DNA of 40,821 nt from Fimenecus sp036652055. Lineage in GTDB: Bacteria; Bacillota; Clostridia; Oscillospirales; Acutalibacteraceae. This document shows, one piece after another, positions 8,237 to 16,115 of the stretch. A program made the position numbers and the translations under genes. The notes beneath the pieces are model-generated. The model was not told the origin of the DNA, ran no database searches, and saw only the letters and a list, made by a program, of their open reading frames with translations. Where the stretch lies: assembly GCA_036652055.1 (NCBI GenBank), contig JAVVWP010000017.1, positions 1 through 40,821 on the forward strand, given 5' to 3'. How positions within the stretch are numbered: the first letter of the stretch is position 1; each line of letters starts with the position of its first letter.

Positions 8237-8665
8237 TTAAAATTCTCTGATTTCAGGACATTGAGCAGCATGAGTATGCTCAGAGCCTTTGAATACGCGA
8301 AGTCTTGTAAGAGCATTTCTGCCTATTGTTGTGTCAGGGAGCATTCCCTTAACAGCCTTAGTAACAACAAACTCAGGCTTTTCAGCCATAAGTGTCTTAT
8401 AATTAACTTCTTTTAAGTTACCGATGTAACCTGTGTGATGATAATACATTTTGTTCTCAAGTTTATTACCTGTAAGAACTAACTTCTCAGCATTTATGAC
8501 GATAACATGATCACCGCAGTCAGCGTGAGGAGCAAATGTTGGCTTGTGCTTGCCACGAAGAAGCGTTGCAGCTTCAGCAGCTATGCTACCGAGTGTTTTT
8601 CCATCGGCATCAAGCACATACCATTTACGAGTGATGTCACCCGCTTTAGGCATATAAGTTGACAT
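8237..8665 (-). CDS. rplM: 50S ribosomal protein L13
   Basis: Early-assembly protein of the large subunit, 142 aa. Visible family features are the N-terminal RKWYVLDADGKTLG, the LRGKHKP segment, the HADCGDHVIVINA motif and the MLPDTTIGRNALTRLRVF block. ATG 8665 follows the SD ggaggt with 8-nt spacing. It is the first gene of the rplM-rpsI operon and has a TTGACT-17-TATTAT promoter 45-75 nt upstream. Confidence 0.98.
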   Translation of the reverse strand: MSTYMPKAGDITRKWYVLDADGKTLGSIAAEAATLLRGKHKPTFAPHADCGDHVIVINAEKLVLTGNKLENKMYYHHTGYIGNLKEVNYKTLMAEKPEFVVTKAVKGMLPDTTIGRNALTRLRVFKGSEHTHAAQCPEIREF

Positions 8666-8711
8666 AAAACATTACCTCCAAATTGTAAAATTTCTTTTTT
8701 ATTGCTTTGTT

Positions 8712-8740
8712 ATAATATCACGAAGTATTTTAATAGTCAA
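8712..8740 (-). promoter_or_regulatory. Promoter of rplM-rpsI
   Basis: Minus-strand TTGACT (8740-8735), a 17-nt spacer and TATTAT (8717-8712), leaving a leader of about 40 nt. Confidence 0.8.
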
Positions 8741-8846
8741 TAGTAAATTTTATTAAATTCAATATGTTTGGGGGTTATCTCTTGTTATCTCTTGTTTCCT
8801 TTTGTTTTCTCGTTGTTACCTCTCTTATTATTTTAAAAAATATTTG

Positions 8847-8875
8847 TTTACTTTATGCAAATTTCCGAGTAAAAT
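8847..8875 (+). promoter_or_regulatory. Probable promoter of the TtcA-like gene
   Basis: TTTACT (8847-8852), a 17-nt spacer and TAAAAT (8870-8875) lie about 20-30 nt before the translation start. The match is weaker than at the ribosomal genes. Confidence 0.55.
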
Positions 8876-8897
8876 ATTGAGCATAATGTTGTGGTAG

Positions 8898-9617
8898 GTG
8901 ATTTTTATTAAAAAGCTTCTCAGCCTTTCAAGGGCTGCTATTGATAAATATAATATGATTGAAGATGGTGATAAAATCGCCATTGGCGTTTCTGGCGGAA
9001 AAGATTCGATTGCACTTTTATATGCAATGGCAAGGCTCTCAAAATTCTATCCTAAAAAATTTGAAATAGTTGCAATTACTCTTGATCCTATGTTTTTAAA
9101 TAAGGAATGTGATTATAGCAAAATTTCAGATTTATGTAGCGAACTCGGCGTCGATTACCATATAAAAAGGACTGAACTTTACAAGGTGATTTTTGAAATT
9201 CGAAATGAAAAAAATCCTTGCAGTCTTTGTGCTAAAATGCGGCGTGGAATTTTGCACGATGCCGCCAAAGAGCTTGGCTGTAATAAAATTGCTTTAGGGC
9301 ATCACCTTGATGACGCTGCCGAAACCTTTATTATGAACCTTTTTAACGGTGGTAAAATCGGTTGCTTCTCCCCTGTTTCTTATCTATCTCATAAAGATTT
9401 AACTATGATAAGACCTATGATTTTTCTTCACGAAAAAGACATTGTAAGAGTTTCACAAAAATATGACTTTCCAATTGTAAAATCTAAATGCCCAGCAGAT
9501 GGCGTTACCGAGCGACAAAACACTAAAGAACTGCTTAATTCTCTTGAAAAAACATATCCTGCTCTCAGAGAAAAAATAATAGGTGCAATGCAGCGAAGCA
9601 AAATTGACAAATGGTAA
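8898..9617 (+). CDS. TtcA-family tRNA thiolation PP-loop ATPase
   Basis: Adenylates and thiolates a tRNA base, most likely cytidine 32 as in TtcA. The PP-loop signature SGGKDS lies at residues 32-37. A Cys pair, C108 and C111 (NPCSLCAKMRRG), and a third Cys, C198 (KSKCPADG), match the iron-sulfur ligands of the TtcA/TtuA group. GHHLDDAAETF (134-144) is also typical. Start choice is unusual. The GTG at 8898 gives the listed frame but overlaps the SD-like aggtgat. That SD lies 4 nt before an in-frame ATT at 8907, and the following residues KKLLSLSRAAIDKYNMI match where homologues begin. The start could therefore be ATT. The exact substrate cannot be fixed from sequence. Confidence 0.85.
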   Translation: MIFIKKLLSLSRAAIDKYNMIEDGDKIAIGVSGGKDSIALLYAMARLSKFYPKKFEIVAITLDPMFLNKECDYSKISDLCSELGVDYHIKRTELYKVIFEIRNEKNPCSLCAKMRRGILHDAAKELGCNKIALGHHLDDAAETFIMNLFNGGKIGCFSPVSYLSHKDLTMIRPMIFLHEKDIVRVSQKYDFPIVKSKCPADGVTERQNTKELLNSLEKTYPALREKIIGAMQRSKIDKW

Positions 9618-9624
9618 TTTTTTG

Positions 9625-9653
9625 TTGAAAATTTTCCTATATTGTGTTATCAT
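9625..9653 (+). promoter_or_regulatory. Promoter of the DUF975-apgM-metY operon
   Basis: TTGAAA (9625-9630), a 17-nt spacer and TATCAT (9648-9653) lie 40 nt before the start codon at 9694. Confidence 0.7.
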
Positions 9654-9693
9654 ATATGTAGGAAAATTTAAAAAAATAAAATGGAGGCTAACT

Positions 9694-10446
9694 ATGAATG
9701 TTTTAAACAGACCAGCAATAAAAAAAGAGGCTTCAGCCTTTATAAAGGCTGACAACAAATGGCTCAAAATGTTTTTACCATGTCTTATTATTTATCTGCT
9801 TTCCGGTAATTTAAGTTCGCTTCTTGAACTTAATGACTATTTTCATGTTTTTGATTCTAATGTTGTTTCAATCATCCAAATGGCATTCAACGGGGCTTTT
9901 GTTATTTCTATTTTTCTCTTTCCTTTTGCTATTGCAATAGGCGGATATTATCTTAACTTTATTCGTGGTTTTAACCCTACTTGTGGCAGTCTTTACTCTG
10001 AAGGCGCGCATAACTATGGTAAATATTTTGTAACTCAACTTTTGTCGGACATTTACATAATCCTTTGGACTTTGCTTTTTATCGTTCCAGGAATTATTAA
10101 GTCTTATGCTTATTCACAAATAAGATATATCATTCACGATAACCCTAATCTTACCGCATCACAAGCAATTCAAATGAGCAAGATTATGACAAAGGATTTT
10201 AAGTCTGACTTATTTATTATGCATCTGAGCTTTTTCTTTTGGTATATGCTCTCAGGGCTTACTTTTGGGCTTGCTCTTTTCTATGTAATTCCTTATGTTG
10301 AAACCACAAATGCTATGTTTTATGAAAACCTTAAAAGATTTTCTATTGACTCAAATAGAATTTCACCTGAAGCTTTTGGAATGATGCCAGTTGACGCTGA
10401 CAATAGCTTTAATAATAGTCCCGAAAATCCGGAGGAAGCCTTTTAA
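9694..10446 (+). CDS. DUF975-family integral membrane protein
   Basis: Membrane protein of unknown function, 250 aa. The first 25 residues are polar and basic, followed by about five to six hydrophobic segments (about 22-40, 60-88, 115-145, 180-210). Two family features are visible: FIRGFNPTCGSLYSEG in the middle, and PGIIKSYAYSQIRYII, where the DUF975 YAMAYYIL-type motif lies. The tail is acidic and Asn/Pro-rich. ATG 9694 has a strong SD (ggagg, 6-nt spacing); the frame is open further upstream but without a start that has an SD. Its stop is 1 nt before the apgM start, so the two are co-transcribed, though a functional link is not obvious. Confidence 0.8.
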   Translation: MNVLNRPAIKKEASAFIKADNKWLKMFLPCLIIYLLSGNLSSLLELNDYFHVFDSNVVSIIQMAFNGAFVISIFLFPFAIAIGGYYLNFIRGFNPTCGSLYSEGAHNYGKYFVTQLLSDIYIILWTLLFIVPGIIKSYAYSQIRYIIHDNPNLTASQAIQMSKIMTKDFKSDLFIMHLSFFFWYMLSGLTFGLALFYVIPYVETTNAMFYENLKRFSIDSNRISPEAFGMMPVDADNSFNNSPENPEEAF

Positions 10447-10447
10447 A

Positions 10448-11662
10448 ATGAAGTATGTTGTTATTCTTTATGATGGTATGGCGGACTACCCAGTGCCTGC
10501 ACTGGGTGGTAAAACTCCTATGATGGTTGCTAAAAAGCCGAATTTTGACCGTCTTGCATCTAAGGGCGAAGTTGGTATTGTAAGAACTGTTGCCAAAGGA
10601 TTAAAACCTGGCAGTGATGTTGCCAATATGAGCGTTTTAGGCTTTGACCCTAAACTTTATTATACAGGTCGCTCACCTCTTGAAGCTGCGAGCATCGGCG
10701 TTTCGCTTAAAGACACCGATGTTACTCTGCGTTGCAATTTAGTTACACTTTCTGATGATGAAAACTATGAAGATAAGACTATGGTTGATTATTGTTCAGG
10801 TGATATTTCTACCGAAGAAGCATCTGAAATTATTAAATCAATTGAGGAGCATTTTGGAAACGAAATGTTTAAGTTTTATAGCGGTGTTAGTTATCGCCAC
10901 TGTCTTGTTTGGGATAATGGCACTACTGACCTTGGCGATATGACTCCTCCTCACGATATTTCTGGAAAAGTCGTTAAGGAATATCTTTCAAAAAGTCAAA
11001 ATGCAAAGCCTCTCATTGATATGATGAAAGATAGCTTTGATTTTCTTAAAAATCACCCTGTAAACAAAAAACGAATGCTTATGGGCAAACGCCCTGCTAA
11101 TTCAATTTGGCTTTGGGGTGAAGGCAAAAAGCCTATGTTACCTGATTTTTATGAGCTTTTTCATAAAAAAGGTGCTGTTATTTCTGCGGTTGACCTTCTT
11201 AAAGGTATTGGCAAATGTGCTAATATGCAAACTCCTGAGGTTGAGGGTGCTACTGGATATATCGATACTAATTTTGAAGGAAAAGCAAATGCTGCAATTG
11301 AGGCACTAAGTAGCGGTTGCGACTTTGCGTATATTCATATTGAAGCTCCTGATGAATGCGGTCACAGAAATGAACCTGAAAACAAAGTGAAATCAATTGA
11401 ATTAATTGACAGCAGGGTTTTGCCCATTGTCTTAGATGGTCTTTCAAAATTTGATGATTATAAAATTATGATTTTACCAGACCACCCGACACCAATTGTT
11501 ACCTGCACTCACGCCTCTGACCCCGTTCCGTTTATGATTTATCATAAGAATGGTGAAAAAGACAGTGGCATTTCTTCAATAAACGAAGAAAGTGCAAAAC
11601 AGACAGGCATTTTTATTGAAAATGGCCCTGATATTATGAAAAGATTTTTAGATGTTAAATAA
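10448..11662 (+). CDS. ApgM-type cofactor-independent phosphoglycerate mutase homologue
   Basis: Member of the alkaline-phosphatase superfamily, archaeal ApgM type, 404 aa. Metal and catalytic residues are visible: the N-terminal YDGMADYP, the nucleophile block GSDVANMSVLGFDP (about residues 56-69), HIEAPDECGHRNE (about 297-309) and DHPTPIVTCTHASDPVPF near the C-terminus. The family is annotated either as 2,3-bisphosphoglycerate-independent phosphoglycerate mutase or, where it sits among threonine/methionine genes, as a predicted functional analogue of homoserine kinase. Here it is followed 26 nt later by metY, an O-acetylhomoserine-using enzyme, which favours a homoserine-pathway role; that is inference. 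ATG 10448 lies 1 nt past the previous stop, with ggagg about 12 nt upstream. Confidence 0.85.
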   Translation: MKYVVILYDGMADYPVPALGGKTPMMVAKKPNFDRLASKGEVGIVRTVAKGLKPGSDVANMSVLGFDPKLYYTGRSPLEAASIGVSLKDTDVTLRCNLVTLSDDENYEDKTMVDYCSGDISTEEASEIIKSIEEHFGNEMFKFYSGVSYRHCLVWDNGTTDLGDMTPPHDISGKVVKEYLSKSQNAKPLIDMMKDSFDFLKNHPVNKKRMLMGKRPANSIWLWGEGKKPMLPDFYELFHKKGAVISAVDLLKGIGKCANMQTPEVEGATGYIDTNFEGKANAAIEALSSGCDFAYIHIEAPDECGHRNEPENKVKSIELIDSRVLPIVLDGLSKFDDYKIMILPDHPTPIVTCTHASDPVPFMIYHKNGEKDSGISSINEESAKQTGIFIENGPDIMKRFLDVK

Positions 11663-11688
11663 TAAAGCTAAGAAAGGTTTCTTTTTAA

Positions 11689-12954
11689 ATGAAAATAAAC
11701 ACAAAATGTGTTCAAGCAGGATACAGCCCTAAAAATGGCGAACCACGAGTTTTGCCAATTGTTCAATCTACTACATACAAATATGATACAAGCGATGAAA
11801 TGGCTAAGCTTTTTGACTTAGAACCAGGATATATGTATACAAGGCTCGCTAATCCAACAAGTGATGCTGTCGCCGCTAAGATTACAGCCCTTGAGGGCGG
11901 CGTTGCGGGCGTTTTGACTTCTTCAGGTCAAGCTGCCAACTTCTTCTCAATAGTTAATATTTGCGGTGCAGGCGACCATATAATCAGCTCTGCTTCAATT
12001 TATGGCGGAACTTTTAACCTTTTTAATGTCACAATGAGAAAGCTCGGCATTGACTTCACTTTTGTTGATCCTGATATTTCAGAAGATGATTTGAATAAAT
12101 GCTTTAAAGAGAATACAAAAGCTGTTTTTGGTGAAACTGTTGCGAACCCTGCTTTGAGCGTTCTTGATATTGAAAAGTTTGCAAAAGCTGCACATTCACA
12201 CGGTGTTCCACTTGTGGTTGACAACACTTTCCCTACACCTATCAACTGCCGTCCATTTGAATTTGGTGCTGACATTGTTACTCATTCAACAACAAAATAT
12301 ATGGAAGGTCACGCCTCAACAATCGGCGGTGCTGTTATTGACAGTGGAAATTTTGACTGGTGTCAAAACGATAAGTTCCCTGGGCTTACAAAGCCTGATG
12401 ACAGCTATCACGGTGCTGTTTATGCTAAAGATTTTGGGAAATGCGGTTATGTTACAAAAATTGTTGCACAGCTTCTTCGTGATTTTGGCTCAACCCCTTC
12501 TCCTCAAAATTCTTTCTATTTAGGGCTTGGGCTTGAAACGCTTGCTCTTAGAGTTGAAAGACATTGCAGTAATGCTCAAAAGGTTGCAGAATTCTTAGAC
12601 TCTAACGATAAAATCAGTTGGGTGAACTTTCCAGGTCTTAAATCAAACAAATATTATGATTTGGCTCAAAAATATATGCTAAACGGTACTTGCGGTGTTA
12701 TTTCTTTCGGCGTTAAGGGCGGAAGAACTGCTGCAACTAAATTTATGGACAGCTTAAAGCTTGCCGCTATTGTTACTCATGTTGCTGATGCACGCACCTG
12801 CGTTTTGCACCCTGCATCAACCACTCACAGACAGCTTAGTGATGAACAGCTTATTGAATGTGGTGTATCACCTGACCTTATTCGCTTTTCTGTCGGCATT
12901 GAAGATGTTGAGGATATTATTGACGATATAAAGCAAGCTCTTGCAAAAATCTAA
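11689..12954 (+). CDS. metY: O-acetylhomoserine sulfhydrylase (homocysteine synthase)
   Basis: PLP enzyme of the Cys/Met metabolism family. It makes homocysteine from O-acetylhomoserine and sulfide. The 421-aa length fits the long MetY/OAH-sulfhydrylase subgroup rather than the shorter MetB/MetC enzymes (about 380 aa). The PLP lysine is K203 in HSTTKYMEGHAS. Other family motifs are YTRLANPT near residue 50, TSSGQAA near 77 and VVDNTF near 176. ATG 11689 has a moderate SD (aagaaagg). It is last in the DUF975-apgM-metY operon and ends at a strong terminator. No S-box or T-box leader is visible ahead of it. Confidence 0.93.
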   Translation: MKINTKCVQAGYSPKNGEPRVLPIVQSTTYKYDTSDEMAKLFDLEPGYMYTRLANPTSDAVAAKITALEGGVAGVLTSSGQAANFFSIVNICGAGDHIISSASIYGGTFNLFNVTMRKLGIDFTFVDPDISEDDLNKCFKENTKAVFGETVANPALSVLDIEKFAKAAHSHGVPLVVDNTFPTPINCRPFEFGADIVTHSTTKYMEGHASTIGGAVIDSGNFDWCQNDKFPGLTKPDDSYHGAVYAKDFGKCGYVTKIVAQLLRDFGSTPSPQNSFYLGLGLETLALRVERHCSNAQKVAEFLDSNDKISWVNFPGLKSNKYYDLAQKYMLNGTCGVISFGVKGGRTAATKFMDSLKLAAIVTHVADARTCVLHPASTTHRQLSDEQLIECGVSPDLIRFSVGIEDVEDIIDDIKQALAKI

Positions 12955-12969
12955 TTCTATTTAATAATG

Positions 12970-13007
12970 AAATCCACTGCTTATATAAACTGAGCAGTGG
13001 ATTTTTT
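12970..13007 (+). terminator. Terminator of metY
   Basis: A perfect 12-bp stem (aaatccactgct at 12970-12981, agcagtggattt at 12993-13004) runs into TTTTTT on the plus strand. Confidence 0.9.
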
Positions 13008-13031
13008 TAGTAAAGTAACTTTTAAAGCAAA

Positions 13032-13066
13032 AAATGACCTTACCAACAAAATTGGCAAGGTCATTT
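13032..13066 (-). terminator. Terminator of rplJ-rplL
   Basis: A 15-bp stem with one mismatch (13032-13046 with 13052-13066, aaatgacctt core) lies 18 nt past the rplL stop. On the minus strand it is followed by TTTTTTGC. Confidence 0.85.
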
Positions 13067-13084
13067 CTATTTGAAAAATCAAAC

Positions 13085-13456
13085 TTATTTAAGTTCAACC
13101 TTTGCTCCAGCGTCTTCAAGCTTTGTTTTTGCAGCTTCAGCGTCGTCTTTAGAAACAGCTTCCTTGATTGTCTTAGGAGCAGCGTCAACAAGACCTTTTG
13201 CTTCTGCAAGACCAAGACCTGTGATTTCACGAACAGCCTTGATAACTTTGATTTTTTCTGCGCCAACTTCAGCGAGAACAACATCAAATTCAGTTTTTTC
13301 TTCAACAGCAGCTGCAGTAGCTGGGCCTGCAACAGCAACAGCTGCAGCGGCAGAAACACCAAATTCCTCTTCAACAGCCTTTACGAGCTCTGAAAGCTCA
13401 AGAACAGAAAGAACTTTAAGTTCTTCAATTATAGCAGTAATTTTCTCTGATGCCAT
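13085..13456 (-). CDS. rplL: 50S ribosomal protein L7/L12
   Basis: Stalk protein that recruits translational GTPases, 123 aa. The N-terminal dimerisation domain (residues 1-33), an Ala/Val-rich hinge (about 36-53) and the C-terminal domain with KIKVIKAVREITGLGLAEAK are clear. ATG 13456 has the SD ggagg 8 nt upstream; an in-frame TTG 15 nt earlier overlaps this SD and is rejected. It follows rplJ by 47 nt, and a terminator follows. Confidence 0.98.
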   Translation of the reverse strand: MASEKITAIIEELKVLSVLELSELVKAVEEEFGVSAAAAVAVAGPATAAAVEEKTEFDVVLAEVGAEKIKVIKAVREITGLGLAEAKGLVDAAPKTIKEAVSKDDAEAAKTKLEDAGAKVELK

Positions 13457-13503
13457 GATATTTACCTCCAAAAATTTTAATTTATTTTTATTTTTTTGCT
13501 GAA

Positions 13504-14028
13504 TTATTCAGCGGCGGCTTCTACAACTACACTCTCTGGGCTTTTATCGGCAATAGCTTGTACTGCACGAGCAAAAGCTGCGATAGGTGCGTTGAAAGCA
13601 CTGAGAACAGTAGCGAGCAATACCTCTCTTGATGGGAGTTTTGAAAGACTAATAAGCTTTTCAAGACTAATAACCTCATCATCAAGGAAACCACTTTTAA
13701 GGTTAAACTTGTCACCCTTATCTGCGTATTTACCGAGAATACGAGCAGCAGCAACATAATCATCTTTACTGGTGGCTAATGCTGATGTTCCTTCAAGGAC
13801 TGCGTCCATAGCTTCAAGGGAAGTTCCCTCAATAGCAAGGTGGATAAGTGTATTTTTAACTACTGTATATTCAACTCCTGCTTCACGAAGCTCCTTACGA
13901 AGCTGTGTATCATCAGCAACTGAAATTCCTTTATAGTCAACAATTACACCTGCACAGGAACTGTTGAGCCTTTCTTTAAGCTCTGCAACCTGTTGTCTTT
14001 TGATTTCTAAAATTTTCTCACTTGGCAA
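13504..14028 (-). CDS. rplJ: 50S ribosomal protein L10
   Basis: Base of the ribosomal stalk, which binds 23S rRNA and L7/L12 dimers; 174 aa. N-terminal features (VAELKERLNSSCAGVIVDYKG), VEYTVVKNTL and the C-terminal Ala-rich L12-binding helix are present. The start is a TTG at 14028 (TTG CCA AGT): a strong SD (aggaggtga) lies 6 nt upstream and no ATG fits. It is expected to be autoregulated through the L10 leader and attenuator directly upstream. Confidence 0.97.
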   Translation of the reverse strand: MPSEKILEIKRQQVAELKERLNSSCAGVIVDYKGISVADDTQLRKELREAGVEYTVVKNTLIHLAIEGTSLEAMDAVLEGTSALATSKDDYVAAARILGKYADKGDKFNLKSGFLDDEVISLEKLISLSKLPSREVLLATVLSAFNAPIAAFARAVQAIADKSPESVVVEAAAE

Positions 14029-14070
14029 ACGAATTCACCTCCTAATTAAAATTGTTCGCTTGCTTAATAA

Positions 14071-14110
14071 AAAATAAAAACCTTTTCTATCGATAAAGAC
14101 AGAAAAGGTA
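14071..14110 (-). terminator. Attenuator hairpin before rplJ
   Basis: On the minus strand accttttct (14109-14101) pairs with agaaaaggt (14088-14080), followed by TTTTTATTTTTT. It lies between the L10 leader and the rplJ SD, so it can stop transcription before rplJ. Confidence 0.8.
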
Positions 14111-14135
14111 ATAAACATAAAGTTTTTAATCTTTT

Positions 14136-14189
14136 CCTCGGTAGGCTGATAAATCATTACACCTTTCGGTGCCTACTGTCTTCGGCAAG
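14136..14189 (-). promoter_or_regulatory. Ribosomal protein L10 leader RNA
   Basis: The minus-strand transcript contains AGACAGUAGGCACC, a small GGUGUAAUG-side hairpin and then UCAGCCUACCGAGG, the characteristic L10(L12)4-binding leader. The GUAGGC and GCCUAC strands pair. Binding of free L10-L12 complex is known to repress expression of this operon in Firmicutes. The terminator at 14071-14110 is the likely expression platform. Confidence 0.88.
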
Positions 14190-14196
14190 CATAGTT

Positions 14197-14225
14197 ATAT
14201 TAACACATCACAAAGATGTTGTCAA
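14197..14225 (-). promoter_or_regulatory. Promoter of rplJ-rplL
   Basis: Minus-strand TTGACA (14225-14220), a 17-nt spacer and TAATAT (14202-14197). It starts only 9 nt past the rplA stop, so rplJL can be made independently of the upstream operon. Confidence 0.65.
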
Positions 14226-14233
14226 CACAAATA

Positions 14234-14944
14234 TTATTCAGCAACTGATGCAGTTGTGAATTTATTAGGGTTAATCTTAACGCCAGGACCCATTGTTGTA
14301 GCAACAACGCAAGACTTAATATATTGACCTTTCATTGCAGCAGGTTTTGCCTTAATGATTGCAGTCATAAGTGTTGTGAAGTTTTCATTCAATTTTTCAG
14401 CACCAAATGATGCTTTCCCGATTGGGCAATGAATGATGTTAGTTTTGTCAAGACGATATTCGATTTTACCTGCTTTTGCTTCTGTAACTGCTTTTGCAAC
14501 ATCAGGTGTAACCGTGCCAGCTTTTGGTGATGGCATAAGTCCACGAGGACCTAAAACCTTACCTAAACGACCAACAAGTCCCATCATATCAGGGGCAGCG
14601 ATACAAACATCAAAGTCCATAAAGCCTTCGCCTTGAATTTTTGCAACGAGGTCTTCAGCACCAACAACTTCAGCACCTGCAGCCTCAGCAGCTTTAGCAG
14701 CATCGCCTTTAGCAAAAACTGCAACTTTTACTGATTTACCTGTTCCGTTTGGAAGAACTACTGCGCCTCTAACCTGTTGGTCAGCATGACGAGAGTCAAC
14801 GCCTAAACGCACATGTATCTCAACTGTTTCATCAAATTTAGCTGTTGCTGTCTTAACTGTGAGGTCAAGAGCATCAGCGGTATCATAGAGCTTTGCTTTA
14901 TCTACAAGCTTAGCACTTTCAACATACTTTTTACCATGTTTCAT
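14234..14944 (-). CDS. rplA: 50S ribosomal protein L1
   Basis: Protein of the L1 stalk (E-site tRNA release) and translational repressor of its own operon, 236 aa. Visible motifs: HVRLGVDSRHADQQVRGAV, the hinge FDVCIAAPDMMGLVGRLG and LGPRGLMPSPKAGTV. ATG 14944 follows the SD gggagg. The 53-nt gap after rplK holds an L1-type leader motif. Confidence 0.98.
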   Translation of the reverse strand: MKHGKKYVESAKLVDKAKLYDTADALDLTVKTATAKFDETVEIHVRLGVDSRHADQQVRGAVVLPNGTGKSVKVAVFAKGDAAKAAEAAGAEVVGAEDLVAKIQGEGFMDFDVCIAAPDMMGLVGRLGKVLGPRGLMPSPKAGTVTPDVAKAVTEAKAGKIEYRLDKTNIIHCPIGKASFGAEKLNENFTTLMTAIIKAKPAAMKGQYIKSCVVATTMGPGVKINPNKFTTASVAE

Positions 14945-14964
14945 AATTTAATTCCTCCCATTTA

Positions 14965-14989
14965 GTGGTAATCGGATTTTTCCTCCCAC
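14965..14989 (-). promoter_or_regulatory. L1-type leader motif before rplA
   Basis: The minus-strand RNA reads GUGGGAGG, then a GGA-AAAA-UCC hairpin, then GAUUACCAC, so GUGG pairs with CCAC around an asymmetric internal loop. This resembles the L1-binding site of 23S rRNA and the widespread L1 autoregulatory leader. A second copy precedes rplK. Confidence 0.6.
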
Positions 14990-14997
14990 AGGGGAGA

Positions 14998-15423
14998 TTA
15001 ATCTTCGACAGTTACGCCCATTGAACGAGCTGTACCAGCGACCATACTCATAGCCGTTTCAACTGATGCTGCGTTTAAATCAGGCATTTTCTGTTCAGCG
15101 ATTTTTCTAATTTGTTCCGTTGTAATTTTTGCGACCTTGGTCTTATTTGGAACACCAGAACCACTTTCAATACCACAAGCCTTCTTAATAAGAACTGCTG
15201 CAGGTGGAGTCTTAGTTACAAATGTGAAAGAACGGTCTGCATATACTGTGATAACAACAGGGATAATTAAACCCATATCGTTTTTTGTACGCTCATTAAA
15301 TTCTTTAGTGAACGACATAATGTTAACACCGTGTTGCCCGAGTGCCGGACCAACAGGTGGTGCCGGTGTAGCTTTACCGGCTGGGATTTGAAGCTTTATA
15401 AAGCCTGTAACCTTTTGAGCCAT
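14998..15423 (-). CDS. rplK: 50S ribosomal protein L11
   Basis: Protein of the GTPase-associated centre and substrate of PrmA, 141 aa. Typical blocks: GFIKLQIPAGKATPAPPVGPALGQHGVNIM, the central TPPAAVLIKKACG and the C-terminal NAASVETAMSMVAGTARSMGV. ATG 15423 has the SD ggaggt 7 nt upstream. The frame is open further upstream, but that stretch is the leader RNA. Second segment of the rpmG-secE-nusG-rplK-rplA cluster. Confidence 0.98.
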   Translation of the reverse strand: MAQKVTGFIKLQIPAGKATPAPPVGPALGQHGVNIMSFTKEFNERTKNDMGLIIPVVITVYADRSFTFVTKTPPAAVLIKKACGIESGSGVPNKTKVAKITTEQIRKIAEQKMPDLNAASVETAMSMVAGTARSMGVTVED

Positions 15424-15443
15424 TTTTTGCACCTCCAAAATTC

Positions 15444-15483
15444 GTGGTAGTGGCGGAATAAGCGTTTCACTTACCCCTCCCAC
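15444..15483 (-). promoter_or_regulatory. L1-type leader motif before rplK
   Basis: The minus-strand RNA has GUGGGAGG, a hairpin in which GUAAG pairs with CUUAU across UGAAACG, then UUCC...ACUACCAC. The outer GUGG-CCAC pairing and the GGGAGG bulge match the motif before rplA. The likely ligand is L1. Confidence 0.6.
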
Positions 15484-15508
15484 AGCGTTACTCCTTATGA
15501 GAACGCCA

Positions 15509-15528
15509 TAAAAAGCGGTTTTACCGCT
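15509..15528 (-). terminator. Hairpin between nusG and rplK
   Basis: agcggt-aaa-accgct followed by TTTTTAT on the minus strand, 12 nt after the nusG stop. The short stem suggests partial termination separating secE-nusG from rplK-rplA. Confidence 0.6.
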
Positions 15529-15540
15529 AATTACCAAATA

Positions 15541-16101
15541 TTAGTTTTTTACAGATTCAACTTGATTAAGTTCTAAATCCACAGGCGTTTCTCTGCCAAG
15601 CATAGAAATAGTAACCTTTACCTTATTGTTTTCTGTATCGATTTCATCAACGACGCCCATTATTCCTTCAAATGCGCCATCAATGATTGTTACCATCTCG
15701 CCCTTATTGTAATTTACCTCAACAGTGTATTTTTCGACACCGAGTGAATAAATTTCTTCATCAGTAAGAGGAGTTGGGTTGCCCTCAGGGCCAACGAAGC
15801 CAGTAACTCCACGGGTGTTACGAATAACATACCAAGTATCATCATTCATTTTAAGCTCATCTGTATCATCATTTTCAAAAACAGCAAGCTTAACAATAAC
15901 ATATCCCGGAAAGATTTTACGCTCGACTTCTTTTTTTGTTCCATCATCCTTGATTTCAGTAACAAGCTCTGTTGGAACTTTTACTTCAAGAATTTGGTCT
16001 TCCATCTTACGGTTTTGAACGACCGTTTCGATGTTTGCTGCAACCTTGTTTTCATAACCTGAATAAGTATGAACAACATACCATTTGGAGATATCTGCCA
16101 T
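15541..16101 (-). CDS. nusG: Transcription elongation/antitermination factor NusG
   Basis: RNA-polymerase-binding factor of 186 aa that affects pausing and couples transcription with translation. The NGN domain starts KWYVVHTYSGYENKVAANIE and contains RKIFPGYVIVKL. The C-terminal KOW domain has GEMVTIIDGAFEGIMGVV. The gene lies 14 nt after secE and precedes rplK, the standard order. A weak terminator follows, so nusG and the L11-L1 genes may be partly uncoupled. Confidence 0.97.
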   Translation of the reverse strand: MADISKWYVVHTYSGYENKVAANIETVVQNRKMEDQILEVKVPTELVTEIKDDGTKKEVERKIFPGYVIVKLAVFENDDTDELKMNDDTWYVIRNTRGVTGFVGPEGNPTPLTDEEIYSLGVEKYTVEVNYNKGEMVTIIDGAFEGIMGVVDEIDTENNKVKVTISMLGRETPVDLELNQVESVKN

Positions 16102-16115
16102 TTAATGTACCCCCA

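Noticed and set aside
11663..11688. S-box or T-box leader before metY
   Set aside because: The gap to apgM is only 26 nt and no leader structure is present.
12961..13502. Long frames on both strands over rplL
   Set aside because: They overlap the unmistakable L7/L12 gene and arise from its Ala-rich codons.
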